64,000 nt of DNA from Eudromia elegans (GCA_003342815.1 PTEX01000488.1:1-64000), one strand, 5' to 3'; numbered from the stretch's first letter, positions 24,331 to 39,002 are shown. Made by a program: numbers and translations. The notes: a model not told the origin generated them from the letters alone.

Positions 24331-27007
24331 TGGGGGCTGATGAACAATGCAGCATCTTGCCCTTGTGGCCTGAAAGCAGGGTCATTACATGCAAGGCTTT
24401 TGAATTGTGCTGGGAAACAAAGAGATCGTAGAAGACTTCACCAAGAACAGTACAGTTTTGGGTTATATAATTCTCATTTCTACTCTAAGACACATTTCTC
24501 TCAGATGGTTATGGGCTCTGCCTTTACTCACGTGAGTTGCTGTGTTCTTCATGCAGCATTGCTCTTGAAGCTCATGGTTCAGTAACTTTCTATCTGCCTT
24601 GATTGTTAAGTGGCAGTGTCAACGCTCAGACCAAAAATAAACCCTCCTGATTAATGACATAGATACTCCACAGGCTTAGAGGCATCTTTTTATAGCAACC
24701 TTTTGGTTTTAGATACCAAACATCTGCTATTTTTGTCACAAAGACTGGAGGAAACTTTCATGATCTGTAGCCTACATGACTAGATTTGCACATTGCTTAG
24801 GTTCTGTCACAGTGCTGTGGCTTCTGTTAAAGATAGTGAAATATGTTTATTGTAGTGGATATTTTTACCTTACTAGAGGAACAGCTGACCTAGAAAATGG
24901 AGACTATATTATCACAGTAGATTTTTCATATTGCTGCTGGGATATTAAGGACTTGTCTCTTCAAGAGGTTCTAAAAGTTCTCATGGTTTGATGCTTGATG
25001 TAATTGAAGAGAAAAATTTTGAATTGAATTATCAGTGAAATGTCTCCAGAGATTACTTGGATGTATTTTGTCACTTATGGACCTGGAGAGATTTTTTTTT
25101 TCTTTTTTTCTCTTCAAGAGAATATGGTACTAGGGGTAGATGCCAAATTGACTGACAAATGGAATTTCACTCTTTATTCATAGAGCAGACTGTAAACGTC
25201 CATATTCAAAGATTTTTTTAAAGTCATAATTTACCTCTAACACAACTCTGCCAGCCGTAAACAACAGTAGAAACTGTTGTGTATTGCTATTACTTGCTAT
25301 TTTGCCCCGTGTCAGCTCAATACAACTGGATAGCAAAGTTGTAAAATTTTGACAGCTCCATCTGATGTAGTCATTGCTGTCAGTGTTCTAGGGAACTGTT
25401 TCTGATGTTTAGTATTGTGTCAAACTTCAAGGAAATGTGTATTGCTGCTAGATATTTGATAGCTGAAAAATATTTGCTAGATTAGACCTAATTTATGATA
25501 GTCAGTACAGAATATGGAGAGATCACTATAGAAGAGAGGAGTTAGTTTATTTTCTGATCTGTGTGCATCCCAATATCACCAGTTAGCTTTTCTAAACAAA
25601 GACAGTCCTGACATATAGTCAAGTGAAATCCATTGCTATTGATCAGAAAAACCTGGAATTCTCGTCTCTACCTCCCAGTTTAATGCTTTTTGCCTTAGAG
25701 TTACTTGAGTCAACAGTAGATCTATGCCATGATCCTGCAAATGAAAAATAACTACTAGAGCACTGTTGGGTCAGATAACAGTATTCAAATATGTTTTAAA
25801 GTTAATTTCACAAGAAGCTTGTGAATAGGATCCAATTTCTTCTGTAAATAAAAATGGTCCTAAATACTAGTGCATTAAGCCTGCTTAAGGCTGAAAGCAG
25901 AATGGTTCCTACTTGTCCTATTTTAGGAGACCTCAGGTTACACTTTCAAAGACTAATGAATGCAATTCATTTCACAATTACTCCAAAAGGATTGAAAATC
26001 CAACCAGATTAATTTTAAAGCCTGGGCACCAATTGCTACAACTGAATACAGAGCTTCATATACCTACTTATTTTAGCTGCTCCCTAATGTTACTATCCAC
26101 TGGTCATTAAATCAGAATTCAGTCTTCTAGACTTCCCCTCTAAGATACATTGTCTAATGAATTTATTTATGGATGTTAATCCAGCTAGTAAATTGTTCAT
26201 CTCCCCCTGTGCATAATCTCACTCTCCTTCTGATATTTGACCATTTCAAGCACTTAAAGAGAGTTGATAAATTCCCATGGAGAATTTTTCCTATAAACAT
26301 TGAAATGAAAAAAACAAAAGATAAAGGATTGAAAAACACATAAATTTCTTTTCCTTGTTGGATAAATTAAATGAAGTGAGAGTTATATATACGATGGATA
26401 TACACACACCTGTGTGTGTGCAAATCCTTATGCTTTAGAAGATTTTGAGTTTTTCTTTATCAGGCCACCACAGTCAGATAGGCCTGCAGAGAGCAGCCCT
26501 GCAGAAGAGTGGGCTTCTCTATGTATCATACTGCATTGTATCTGGCAGTGAGTGATTTATTTTAGAAACAACAGAAAATAGGCTATAGTAAAAATAATAG
26601 CAAGTGGTAATGTACATTGTGAATCAGAATAGGTGCTGCAATCAACTCTCTTGCAGCACAGGAGAGTGTGGGAGAAAATTCCTTTCTTTACCTTAGAAAT
26701 TCAGCAATTTGTAAACCTGATACTTGCCAGTAAAAATATTAAAATACTGCTGAGTACTAAAGTTTAAGTCACAATGCGGTCACAGTGAGATAGAAGCTGC
26801 ATTGTCATACAGCAGATATTTTATTATTTTTATAAAATACAGAAGTTAGAAGATTACAACAGAGGAAAGATTTTTTTTTTGCTACACTTTCCTAGAGTAA
26901 AACAGCTCTTTCCTGAGTGGCTAACAGGCTTCTCTGCCCCAACACCACTAAGCTAGGGTGAAGAAATACTATGTTATCTCTTTTGTACTACCTTTCTGTA
27001 TACACTT

Positions 27008-27028
27008 AAAAAAAAAAAAAAAAAAAAA
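27008..27028 (+). repeat. Poly(A) run of 21
   Basis: Uninterrupted A homopolymer. Confidence 0.95.
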
Positions 27029-28373
27029 GACATTAATCCACATGCACAATGATGCTTCCTTCAAACTGAGAGCATGCATCCCCATAGAATGAAACGTGGT
27101 CCATATATCCTGCAGCAAGGTGTGAACAGAACCAAAATGAAGCAGTCATCTCAGCACAACAATGTACAAAACGTCCTACCAACAGTTCATTAAATGAAGA
27201 GCAGCACTACATCCCATTAACTCCCTGCTGTCTTTGGAATCAAGGTTGGTTACTCCCCTTCAGTGCCATGCTGTAGTTCAGTGCTATGTTGTTTAGCAAA
27301 CAAAACTTCACAGGGTATTGTATTTCATTATGGAACTCTTTTAAGAAGGCACATAGTTACCAGAAAATATCTAACAGACTAAATTCATACTGTTAAGGTG
27401 CAGCATTTTCCTTTGTAAACAAGCCCAGGTTCAGTGTACTACTCATCTTACTATAGGCTTATCAGCTTACATACTCACTTTAAAGGACAATAGCTATAAC
27501 CTGCTATGGAGAACTCTGTGATACGTTATAAATACCCAAGCTTGGGTACTCAGCTCTCTGATGTACTTGTGTGGGCTCAGTGACCCAAATGAAATAACAA
27601 CTCTTGCTGTTGTTAAAGCAATATGTTGTCTTTACAGGTAAGGATGGCCAGTTTATTTCCAAGTCTTTTTTAAAAAACTTGATGTCTAAAGTGAGTCTAT
27701 TGTTGATGTCTATTGATGTCTATTGTTTGAGTACACAGGCAAACTGTCAAGCACATAATCTTTAGGGCAGCTTTTCCTATCCCCAGTTTGATGTGCTAGG
27801 TGGAAATGAAGACACTGCTGACAGGAGGACAGATGACTGATAAAGTACACATCAAACACCATCCCAACATACACACTTGATAGAGACAGACATTTGTGTA
27901 ATTAACATTTGGCAAGCAAGAGGCAGATAAGTAGCCAGTAGGTGATTTACTGAGAACTGATTAGTTCTATTCATCTGTGTAATATGTGTAGCAAGTGCCA
28001 GTCAGAGCTGGGGGGATTCTCTGTACTGGTAGTCAAGTGTATTCACCTCTTAGCTCACAAAGGTGGGACATTCCCCTTCCAGAAAGAGATGTAAATAAAG
28101 AGATTTTTGGCAGAGGTTAATGCAATATAGATTAGCAAATTTCTGTGTGCACAGGATACAGGCTGAAACCACAGTAAGATTACCTGGTTTAAAGAATTTC
28201 CATAGTTAAAAACTTTAAAAGTCTAAAGAATCTATGCTGAGAAAGAGGTGCACTAGAGACATTCCTGGTACAAATTCCCATTAGGGCTCCTTGCACATTT
28301 TCCCATATTGCATAACAAAAGGGTGCTGTAAATGGAACCATGCACACTCATAGCAAAGAACATAAAACCAGAA

Positions 28374-28403
28374 CTTTTTTTTAAAAAAAAAAAAAAAAAA
28401 AAA
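28374..28403. repeat. T/A homopolymer pair
   Basis: T run followed directly by 21 A; self-complementary simple sequence. Confidence 0.9.
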
Positions 28404-31400
28404 TCTTTTCTTAAAGACAAACACAGTATCTTGGCTTCTCTCATCTCCAGCTTTCAAAATTAGAATTATTGGCTTTTTGTTTTCTTTTTTTTTTCCCAGA
28501 AGAGCTGTGGCACTTTTACTGTAGAGCAGAAAGTGCTCAGCATCATCTTTTAAACAAGTTCCATGGTCTACATGCTCTGAGTTGCAAGACATCCACAAAG
28601 CAATGTCAGCCTATTTTATCTCACACTTACTATTCAAAGCAAAAACCTGCATTACCCCAAGCCAGCAAGAGTGTTTCCACCAATGTTTTCCTTCCCTTGG
28701 TTAACATCCTGAAAAGTCTAGAAATTCTAGCCATGGTTGTTTTGTGTGAAAAGTATATTTCTATTTTGGAAAAACGCAGGAAACTTTCTTTTGTGAAACT
28801 AGTGCCCAAAACAGTCTGTTAGGCACTGTCTATTCATGTCATCCTTGCTTTAAGATGGCCAAGGCTTTAGCAGCTTGTAGACTTCAGCAGAATTTCAGAA
28901 CAATAATGTGAAACAATTTAAAGATGGTGAGAAGAAATTTAGGATTACATAGGTTTATTTGGGTTGAAAAAGTAGGATGACCTCAGCAGTGAAATTAGAG
29001 GCCATAATGACAGGGGTTTTTTCCCCTGGAAAAGTTCCAGATTCCAAAGGTCAAGCTGACATAGAAGGCAAGCCTGGAGCCTCAGACAGGACAGTAAGGT
29101 GTTAGAGAAGCACAGGAAAACAGCAGTGATATTGAGAAAGAAAAGAAAGATAAGAACTGACAACATATGATCACAAATACCAGTGGACTGGAGATCCTAG
29201 AAACCAGCATGATGAAAAGGAGTGTAGTCATGAGCCAAGTGAGTAGTTCTGAGTGAAGGCCAGGTCGGCAAGAAATGTTTTTTGATTAGCTTGGAGAGTT
29301 GAATTCAGAACACAGGCTGAGTAAACACATGAGGAAACACACAACACAAAAATATAGTACACTAATATACAAGTTTTTTAAAACATATCACAGAGGACAA
29401 GCAAGAATTGGAAGCCAAACTCAGAAAAGCTAAGGGAAAATAGATAAGTGGAAAATGTATAACGACATAAATGAAGATGAGAGAGGAGCATCTTCTTTCT
29501 GGATCTGAAAGCAAGAGAAAGGGATTTTGATGATTACATTTGAATGTTCCAGCTTTTACTATACAAAAAAAGTGTTTAAGCAATATGCATCTTTGTGACA
29601 TTTCAGTTTAGCCAAATCAGCAGAAGATATTTTTGTTATTCTTCTTTAATTAGAATTATATACTCTACATCAAGCTTTTAAATACTTTGAAACTTCTTTC
29701 TTAAAGAACAACCTTTTAATAAATAAAAAAATTACCATTTTAAATCTCTTCCACACCAAGACTGCTCTAATGCTGCATCTAGCCAGGCTATAAGTTTTAC
29801 AGACAAGCTATAAATCCTCTAGATAGACATTATTAATAGAAATAATTGGACAGTCTTTATAAAGCAGTATGAACTACTATGCTGCAGTATAAAAATCTAT
29901 TCCCCACTATAACCAATGATAAATCAGATGCCCATTAATGCATAAAGATTGTGAGTCATTGTCTTTAAAAGATTTAAGACTACACAATCTGACAGCTTCT
30001 TGAGGTCTTCTTCCTAACTTACCCATATTAATAGCTGCATGACCAGAGATGGGTTAAAAAAAAATGTGGAATTACTGATCTAACCTGGGTGTTTGTTTGA
30101 TGTACATCAGAATTGCTTTGGTATGGCTTTGACACACAGTACTGCATGGTATCAGCAAACTCCTAAGGACAACAGTCCTTGCAGCACATTGGAAAAATAC
30201 TGTACGCTCACCTAGACCATAGAAAGACATACGTTTTAAAAAGACATTTTCAGTAAGCAAAAAGGCCTAGTTTAACACCATGACAATTGTAAGGAGTTTC
30301 TTATTTTATCAGAAACAATTCACTCGTCCATCAGTCTCCAAGTATATGTGCTATGAGTCAGATTGTAACATACTATATTGTCTGCTGATGACTAATAAGT
30401 CAGGTCAACATCTATACATAGAACTGTTCAGTAAAAATATGGTGATTAGTTTACAGTGATAAAGTTATCTTATTGAACAATTCCAATTTAACATTGCTTA
30501 CTATTGGGTTTTTTTGAGGGGAGGGGTTTTTCTATTTTTAGAGTTTTTGGAGAAGTGAATAGAAAATTGTACTAATGCATAAGGAGGACAGTGAAGTTTA
30601 AGCCTTAGTTTTCCTTCTTTTGGTTTCTGAATCCACAGTTATTGTGTCTCAAAATTAGAGAGTCTTCCCCCTGTGCAGTATGCTTTATTTCTCAGTAAGG
30701 AAAGAGAAACTAAATATGATTCATATCAGTTAGTTTTATTGACATGAAATAATGTTTTGACTTATTTGGGCATCCATATTTGAAGGCTGTAGTAAGAGAT
30801 AAGTGGGGCTGAGGTATTCATACATACCCCAGAGTTTCAACTTCTAGAAGGTACCATATACCAGAAACTTATTCAAAGCATAATTTGTGCATAAATACTT
30901 ACATTGTTCCTGAGGAAATATTTTTGGGCTGATGCTGTAAGACTTGAGTCTTCCGTGAGACTAGATAATTTAGAGGATTTCTACATTTTCCATTAGTAAT
31001 CCTACTAATCTTTAAGTAATCTACTTGAGATATGGAAACAGTCACATCTCCATAAATTTACTTTACCACTTCAACATAAAACATTGATAGAAGAAGCATA
31101 TCTGCCCATCACAGAGGAGGAAGATAGGCAGAGCTATTTTTTTAAAAAAACAAGAATTGTATTTTATGCAAGTCTTACCTGAAGAAGATAGCTCAGAATA
31201 CCAAAAGAAACCAAAATTACTAGTTTATCTCACTGTGTACACTTCATACTTATCTCTTTGTATTAGCTAGTCTAGCTTTTTCTCCTGTATCTATCTTGCA
31301 ATATAGGCATCTTGAATCTCTTCTCCAAATAGTTTCTATCACCCTTAACTGCAATACAAAATTAGTCCATTTGTAATTTGTTTAGAACCAGTTAGCTAAG

Positions 31401-33154
31401 GCTTTGCCTCATTTCATTGGCTCAAAATTTCTGTATCTCAAATCACATTGTTCCAGATGAGATCCTAATGAGCTAGAATTTCTCATTTTGGTGGCTCCTA
31501 AATTCTATTTATAGAATCCTTTCCAGCAATGAATTCATCTGTTCAGAAAACAAGGTATGACTGTGCTCAAAAATAAGTTATAATGAGCCGTGTCAGCAAA
31601 TACTACATAAAGGTAGTGCTGAAAGAGGGAAATTAATACTTCAGGCTCATTTATGATTTATGAGTTCGGAGTTAAAATGGAACAGGCATATAACAAAGAA
31701 CAATGGAAATACCTCTTCTTTAGAGACTGAAGGTGAATTGACGTTTCAGGTTTGCATAGGTTATTAATAGATTATTGATCTAAACAATTTCTGCTACCAA
31801 AAAAAGAAAAACCTCCCAAAACATAAATTCTAAAACAATAAATATACTCTACCAACTAATAGCTAAAATATTCCTGTGTGACCATAAGAATATAGAACTA
31901 AAATCACTAGAGCTATTGGTACTGCACATATAAAAACTGCATCTTCATTTGTAGATGCAAAGTACACATTCAGGAGTTTCATGCTCCTACTCCTTCCAAG
32001 GTTTTCAAGGACACGTCAATTGGTTCTGGACTGAGTCCCAGGTTGCTATGCCACTGAGATATCATGTGATCTCAAGGAAAACTAGAATAGTCCATTTTCT
32101 AATCCAGGCCAGGGAACCAAAAATCCCAGGCCATTTGTTCAGTTCCTACTCTGTCCGTTTTACCCGCTACTACAGCATAAAGGCCTAATAATACTGTTAA
32201 CCAACTATCTGAAGAGGTCCAACTTGTGAAGCAACACTTACATCATGGACACGTCCTTTCCAGTGAAGACCATCTTGAAAATCAGAACCAGACTTTGATA
32301 AAGAATGTATCAGAAACATGAAATCATCCTCAAAGGAATTCACAGTAAAGCTCTCAAAGGAGCTAAAATTTCGTCTGCTAAAGAAGTGAAATAAACCTTT
32401 TGAGGTGAAAATAATTTTAAATTGATATACTTAAATGCCTCCTGTCTCCTCTCTATTTTCAGAACATAGAAATCACATTTTTACATTGCAGAAACACAAA
32501 CTATATTTAAAAAAGCATATACATTTGTGTAATCTATTAAAAATTGGGGGGAAAAAAAGAAAAATAAAAAGAGTATAGTGTCATGAGTGTTGACTTCTCA
32601 CCCTGACTGCATATCACCAATAATTTTATTCTCAGCTCTGGTCCTCAAATAATAAAACCATATGAGCAACCATTCTCCTGCATATATGGTGCAACTGCCA
32701 TAAGAGAAGATCATACAGTGTTTCAGAAATAAGGGCTTCAGGTACGGCTGTGCCAATCTAGAAAGAAATATAAAGGCAGTCATTTGATTTTATACAAACA
32801 CTGGCAATTTGCAATAATATAATAACAATAACATAAAGGAAGTGCAGATTCACCTGTTGTGACATTTATTGGATTGCTCTCTCTCCATTGCTTTAATCAA
32901 AGGCAGAACAGTAAAATTCCAAACTTCTTCAAAAACATGTCAAAGTAATAGAAAATTCTTACATTAAGCTGAAATAGGATATATTGCTTAGTAATTGGAA
33001 GGTTATTGTATTCTTTCAGCAATAGAAGTTCCATAGGAGATTGTTTACATCAGCAGGATGAATAAAAGATGAGTTGGCAGGTAAATAAGGCAGAAATATT
33101 TATTACTAGCATTCAGTGAAAATGACACTAGAATGCCTCTAAAAGCCTGGCTAG

Positions 33155-33192
33155 AAAAAAAAAAAAGAAAAAAAACCCACATACACACACAC
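33155..33192 (+). repeat. A-rich tract followed by (CA)n
   Basis: A12-G-A8, then CCCACATACACACACAC. Compound simple repeat. Confidence 0.85.
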
Positions 33193-36100
33193 TTAAACTA
33201 ACTAGTGGTCCAGAAAAGGAAATGAAGATAACTCAAGATATTTTCCTTTATATCAGGTCATTGGAGAAACCACACATAAATTCTAGTCAAAATGAAGTTG
33301 AATCTTCTTTTTCTTTTAGTAGCACATTTGAAAAAAAAAAAAGGCAGCAATGTGGCACTGCAAGACAAGTTTTGCAAATTTTATAGGGGATTGTACACTC
33401 TGCTCCACACAATGGCATCAGAAAAACGTAGGAATCATATTCAACCTCACTGCTGTCCACAGTTTAATCTTTCAGTCCAGCTTCCAGCATTGCCTAAATG
33501 CCTTATTTTCAAGGTTAAAAGGTTAGGAACAGAGACTCACACATGACCCTGACTAAAATTTTGGATAATACAGAAGGCAAAGTTGGTCTGCCAAAAAAGA
33601 TATATATTTCTGTTATCTATGATAATGAAGAGGGCAAAGCAAATATCCCTTAACACTTCAGTGCTTTGATATTTGCTGAGGTATATGGCATTGCCATCAG
33701 AGGTAACAACTGCCAAAAAGTTGCCAAATCCAGAGCCAAAAGCAAAGCAACCACTGCATTATTGACAGACATCCTGGGCAGCCATTCCGACAGGGATTCA
33801 GCGCAATCCCTACAAGCAGTAAGCCACAAGGGTAAGAGCAGAGGCTGCAAGGATGCTGGCTGTGATGTCATATGTGTATGTTAAGTCTACTTAGTGAATA
33901 CCACAAAAGGTTTTCCTTTAACTCCGGGGAAGCACTTGTATACACATCTAGCTGCAAGGACATCCTAACATTCCCTCACCTGCTGTCTTCTAAAGACAGC
34001 TATATCCTCCCCTTCATATTGTTAAAATAGAAAAGTTACTCCTTTCCTCAAAACACTTGCCCAGAACAAGAAACAGAAAACTAGCCATGGAGTAAGGAGG
34101 AGAAGGAGGTGAGGAGACAAGGGGAGGAGGAGGGAAGAATAACAGAATAAATACATAAGGAATGCAAGTTCTGACAGTCACAGCAGCATCAGGTTATTAT
34201 GTCTAGCAGACAATTATCTCCAGAATAAAGTACTGCAGAATAAAACTAAAAGCAAAACAAAGATTTATTTCTCAAACCCTCAGCATACATCAGAATTCTA
34301 GCTGGCAAGTTTGCAACAAAACGCTCAAGATAACTATGCGAAGACATAGGCTGAAGAGGAGGTCTCCATCTCCCTGCAGCAGCAGACTCTTCAAGAAACC
34401 TGTCAAAGTAATTTGCAGTGTGGAGGTCTGTTCACAGCAAAACCACCAAAGCCACAGAGCTGTGGCCATCTGCAGCTGCTGAACTGCATGATAGTAGGAG
34501 CAAGACATACAGATGCCGATGAGCAAACCTCCTGCCTACTCAGGAGGCGCTTCTCCTGCTTGTGCAGTTGGGAGCTCTTCAGGAGATTAGACAGTGGCCT
34601 TGGATTTCCTTTCACATTTTTGCATCCAGCAGTGCCAGGACAAGGAAACCGTTTTCCTCAAAGTTTAGCCAGTTTGGTACTTTAGGCCATTAAAACTTGT
34701 TTTTGGCAAAGACTCAGACCATCAAACTCCTGCTTGGATTACTCAATTCATACCTCTGAAGTATTAGGTAGTTTTGGAATGTATTTTAGATTTTTGTTAT
34801 TCATTTAACAGAACCTGAAATTTATGCATTATGAACCTGATAGTCAGAGACTCAAGTAAACACAGCAGCACAGCTTGCCTTTTGCAAAATACAACTGACA
34901 TCTTCTGGCCAACCTCTGTTCTGCAGTTATGAAACCAAAGCACTGAAATTGAAATCCTTTTGTGTTAAGAAAAAGGATTCACAACTGTGAAGCATGAAAG
35001 AGTAATGCAATAGCCACACTAAAGCAAAGATCATCTGGAGAACAAAAAGCAAAGCACACCTAGCAAGGACAGAACAAAGTATGCAAAATCAGAGCTCAGA
35101 TTCCCCCTGGTGACCATAAGCCACTGGTTTCTAATGCATATTTAGAATATAATTTTAATGCACAGACAGACTAGAGATTTCCACCTCCATGGACATATAT
35201 CTATCCCAAGAATACATCTATGCAAATTGAGGAAACCTCACCAAAGCCACATAGAACTTGGATTGCCAGAGCTTGCTTTATAACCCACTCATCTGCTGCC
35301 CATTGTTCCAGTGCCCTAATTAAGCACTGCTAGTTGCAAACATCTTTCCCATCTGCATGGTATCTAATTCAGAAAAGATCACCAAAAGGCAGAAAAAAAT
35401 AGATTGTTTCTTTTTTCCTCTTTAATAAGTGAGAAGTGCCCTGCTAAAAAATTTCTTTACTTGATCTGAATAGAAACCATAATTCTGTTTTAGACTAATG
35501 CAGGCCAGCTGACTGAAAAAGTCCCCAAAAGGTCATTAACTAAGGCAGTAACAGGAACAAATCTTACCCAATAGCCTGAGAAAACCAGAAATATTTTGAA
35601 CTGGTTCTCCCAGATCCAAAAGACAATTGATTTAGCAAAAATTCAGACAGACATGCTTGCACCCTTACTTCTCTATGCTTTCTACTGAAATAGATAGTAC
35701 ATGACATCAGTGTGACTGACCAGGAACCAAGTGGTATTGACAGCAGCACCAGGACTTATGCACAGTTTTTCTTTTGGTTCTTCTCAGTACAGTTACTGTT
35801 CTGAACAAAACTCCCATACAGACATTAAAATATGAAAAAAAAGCCTTCCTCAAACTTTAGGCAAATATTTTGTTATCTATAAAACTTGTCCAAAAGAGGC
35901 CAAGAGAGAGAAATGAGAAAACTGCTCCCCATCATCCTCTTTTTTCTTTACTAAAAAAAACACCAACAATTGGTATTGATAGAAAAGAAGTTAAATCCTG
36001 AAGACTGAGCACATGAATACTTCTGCTGCTGGTCTGTTATAATTCAAGATTTTTTTTCAGTGTTTATACCGATACTGTATTTCTAATTCACTTGCATGGT

Positions 36101-37069
36101 TTTAGGTCATAGCGGAAGTGTACATTTCATATGAATGTTAAGTGATGTTTTTCAGCCACCGGTTAACATCTCTATATGTAAGCCTACCAAAGGGAAAAAC
36201 TTTTTTTTGTAAATTATCAAATTAACTGAAGTATAATTTGGATAGTCTGGACAATGAACTCATGCTTCTTCTGCTGACCAGTTAATTTCCTGGAAACAAA
36301 ACAGTATCAAAATGTCCCAACTTCTAAAGTTAGAAACTATTTCCATGGCGAGAAAACTGCAGAAGCAAATTTAAACAAACTCGTAATGCCTACTCAGCTT
36401 ATTTACTTTTTTCCCAAAACATCTATAGTCCTCCTCCAAAAGTGTTTATTAATCAGCAGAGAAAATGTTCACAGAAAAAAATATACTAATTCTAATAACT
36501 GAATCATTAATACTTCCATCCTTTTAAATTTTAAAAATTTGTATTAAGTTTGCTATGAATATATTTTGTTTACAAAACAATGATCCCCTTCATTACTTGC
36601 AATGAGATTAAGAAAAAATAAATAATTTAGGCCTAAAGACCTAAATACAAATAAACATAACCACTTAAGAACATAAAGCAAGAATCTTTGAGAGAAAGCA
36701 AAGTGACAAAGCTGTAGCTCAACCCAAGAATGAAATATTAGGGAAGAAAAGGGTATTTTTGTAGAACTTACACCAACATTTAACCTCAGATTTGCTGCTT
36801 AGAGTTGAAGCACCTCTGAAACTACTTTGTACTCACATTTGGGAGACAGACAGCTGGGGTGACTATTTTTGATTGTAGCTTCTCCAATATGGACTGTTAA
36901 GGAAGTTTTTTAAAAAAAAATCATTGGAACAAGTATTTAGGATTTCACAAGATTTACACTTAAATGTGCTATCAGATCTTTATATTGTATATTTACAGAA
37001 GCAAATTAACATATTAAATTTACTCATTTAAATGTTGTTCTTGCAGCTTCAAGTCACACACCATATGCT

Positions 37070-37094
37070 AGTAGTAGGCTAGTAGCCTACTACT
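37070..37094. repeat. Perfect 11-bp inverted repeat, three-base loop
   Basis: AGTAGTAGGCT-AGT-AGCCTACTACT. The word TAGGCTAGTA recurs at about 37,097, so direct and inverted copies overlap. Such arrangements can arise by template switching during replication. Confidence 0.9.
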
Positions 37095-38015
37095 CCTAGG
37101 CTAGTAATGCCCACCAGCTGTTTTTGCTGCTACAGATAAGAAAGTGTTATGATCCGATTCAAACTTACAGAATCATTATAATTACAAGCAAGGACAGATC
37201 ACTGCTGTTGGCCTGCAACAGAATGTCGGGGAGCTAAATCCATGATTTATGTTTTTTTTAAAAACACAGTAATTGGTTTAATGTTATCTCTTTCCACAGT
37301 ATGATAATTATGGTGCTGCATATTAAACTGAGCAAAACTATCAGGGGAGTAGTCGTACACTTCTTACTGTCAAATATATTCCTTTAAACAATCAATATCC
37401 ATTTGCAGTTAGAACAACCTAAACATAATATTGTGTCTAGGAGTAACTTAATGCAATAGTGACTCTTTTTCAAAAGACAATGTAGGTTGTACAAGAAAAT
37501 GCAGTAGCAGTTCACTACTGGAATTCTCTGGGTTTTTTTGGGTTTTTTTAATCAATTTTACCTGAAAACAGTGCTACCTGCCCTTAGTCCACACTAGAGT
37601 AGATTTCAGTAGAGTACTAAAAGTAGTACATGGAGTACATAGTACTGTTGTATTAGAGTGGAATGTTTTTTCTCATGCAAAGGCTTTTGCATCACTCAAA
37701 AATTATTTTGGAATTTACAGATGTTGCAATGGGAGAAATGGGAAAGGATAAAGTACACATCTAGTGTGTAATGATACATGTGATGATCACAGGTTTAACA
37801 CTGAATTAAAGAAATATTCTGCGTAATCAAATGCATGAAGATTATTGAAATGCTTGAAAAAGCACTGAGAGCTTTATCAGGGGGAAGTATATAAAAAGTC
37901 CCCAACACAGTAGCACTACTGGTTTGGGCCTTTAGGCCTAAGATCTCAATTCTTAAAAATAACTGCAATGGAAATTGAAGTACTTTCCCCCCATCGCCTG
38001 AATGGCAAAACGCAC

Positions 38016-38016
<1 letters not shown>

Positions 38017-38051
<35 letters not shown>
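38017..38051 (+). repeat. Poly(A) run of 35
   Basis: The longest homopolymer in the window, about 950 bases past the PDP2 poly(A) candidate. No AATAAA or gene-like sequence precedes it on the plus strand, so a processed-pseudogene tail is not supported. Confidence 0.95.
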
Positions 38052-38054
<3 letters not shown>

Positions 38055-38992
38055 GAGCAAAGTGATTTTATTTATATCACCTTTGCTTCACTCACACAGG
38101 TTCTTACTTTGTAGCAAAAGCTGTAAACAGGCCTCTATTCCCAGTACACACACTCTTGTGAGCAACAATTACTGCTGTGCATAAACAAGGAAAAAAGTAA
38201 CTAGAGAACGCTGCACAGAAAACTTCAGAAAAACAGCTCAGCTCATCTTCAAGCTTTCAATAGGCACTCTAGAAAACCAAGTACACAAAAAAAAACCCCA
38301 AACTTATAAAATACCAAAAAAGTATAAAATACCAAAAAGTATATTTTCTGGGATTAGAACTGCAGGAAATAACTATCCAAACCTATAACGACAAGCTCAT
38401 TCCAAAAGCAAGGAGTAAAGGGGAAAAAAAAAAAGATAAAAGTATTTTGGTAAAATATCAGCTCTACTAATCTCTTAGAAGTAAAACCCAGAGACAAAGG
38501 TGTTCCATGTACTGCTGTATTTACACTTGATGCACTTTTGTACTCTGGGTATGTAAAACATTTTTTAAATGAAAATTCACAGATTTTATGTGTAACGGTT
38601 CACAGGCCAATATTTAAAGTGTATGTTCTTAAAGCAAGTTAGACACTTAAATGCTGAAGCCAAGTACTCTTGGTTGACGGCATTAAGTACTTACTATATT
38701 AGGAATAAATAATATTTTCAAAAAAAAGGAACTATGAATGCTTTCAAGTTCCATTGAGCTATAAATTGTCATACATGTCCACATACACATACACAATTAA
38801 GAGAACATGCATTCATACTTTCAAAGAGTTCTTCAAAATATGCTTTTGTTTCTACAGCAGCTGTAGAATATGACATTAGGAGAAACTGTTGGACAGTCCC
38901 AAGGCTATCTTGAACAGCCTTGCTTAGTTAAGCTTCATATACCCAAAGCAAACTTTTGAAGCATCTGACACTGTTAAATAGTAGTTTGGGAG

Positions 38993-39002
38993 TTTATTTA
39001 TT
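38993..39002 (-). terminator. PDP2: Candidate PDP2 polyadenylation signal
   Basis: The plus strand reads TTTATTTATT, which gives two overlapping AATAAA hexamers on the minus strand about 440 bases past the PDP2 stop codon. It is the first canonical signal I found downstream of the stop. A longer alternative 3' UTR, for example to the TTTTATTTAT near 38,066, cannot be excluded. Confidence 0.5.

Larger units (their letters stand above)
24331..38992. other. AT-rich non-coding region between the central desert and PDP2
   Basis: No protein-coding gene recognised. It holds the simple repeats listed separately, a short duplication of TTGATGTCTA near 27,700-27,725, two mildly GC-richer patches (about 33,660-33,880 and 34,400-34,680) whose frames resemble nothing known, the inverted repeat at 37.07 kb, and a duplicated ATAAAATACCAAAAA word near 38,306-38,342. 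A longer PDP2 3' UTR could reach into the right end. Confidence 0.6.

Noticed and set aside
28281-28598. 105-codon minus-strand frame with Phe and Lys runs
   Set aside because: Created by the A/T homopolymers at 28.38 kb and nearby.
33650-33884. Paired open frames on both strands (about 73 codons each)
   Set aside because: Symmetric openness without any recognisable domain; reported only as a GC-richer patch.
38017-38051. Poly(A) run of 35 as the tail of a processed pseudogene
   Set aside because: No poly(A) signal or gene-like sequence precedes it on the plus strand, and CR1 does not leave poly(A) tails.
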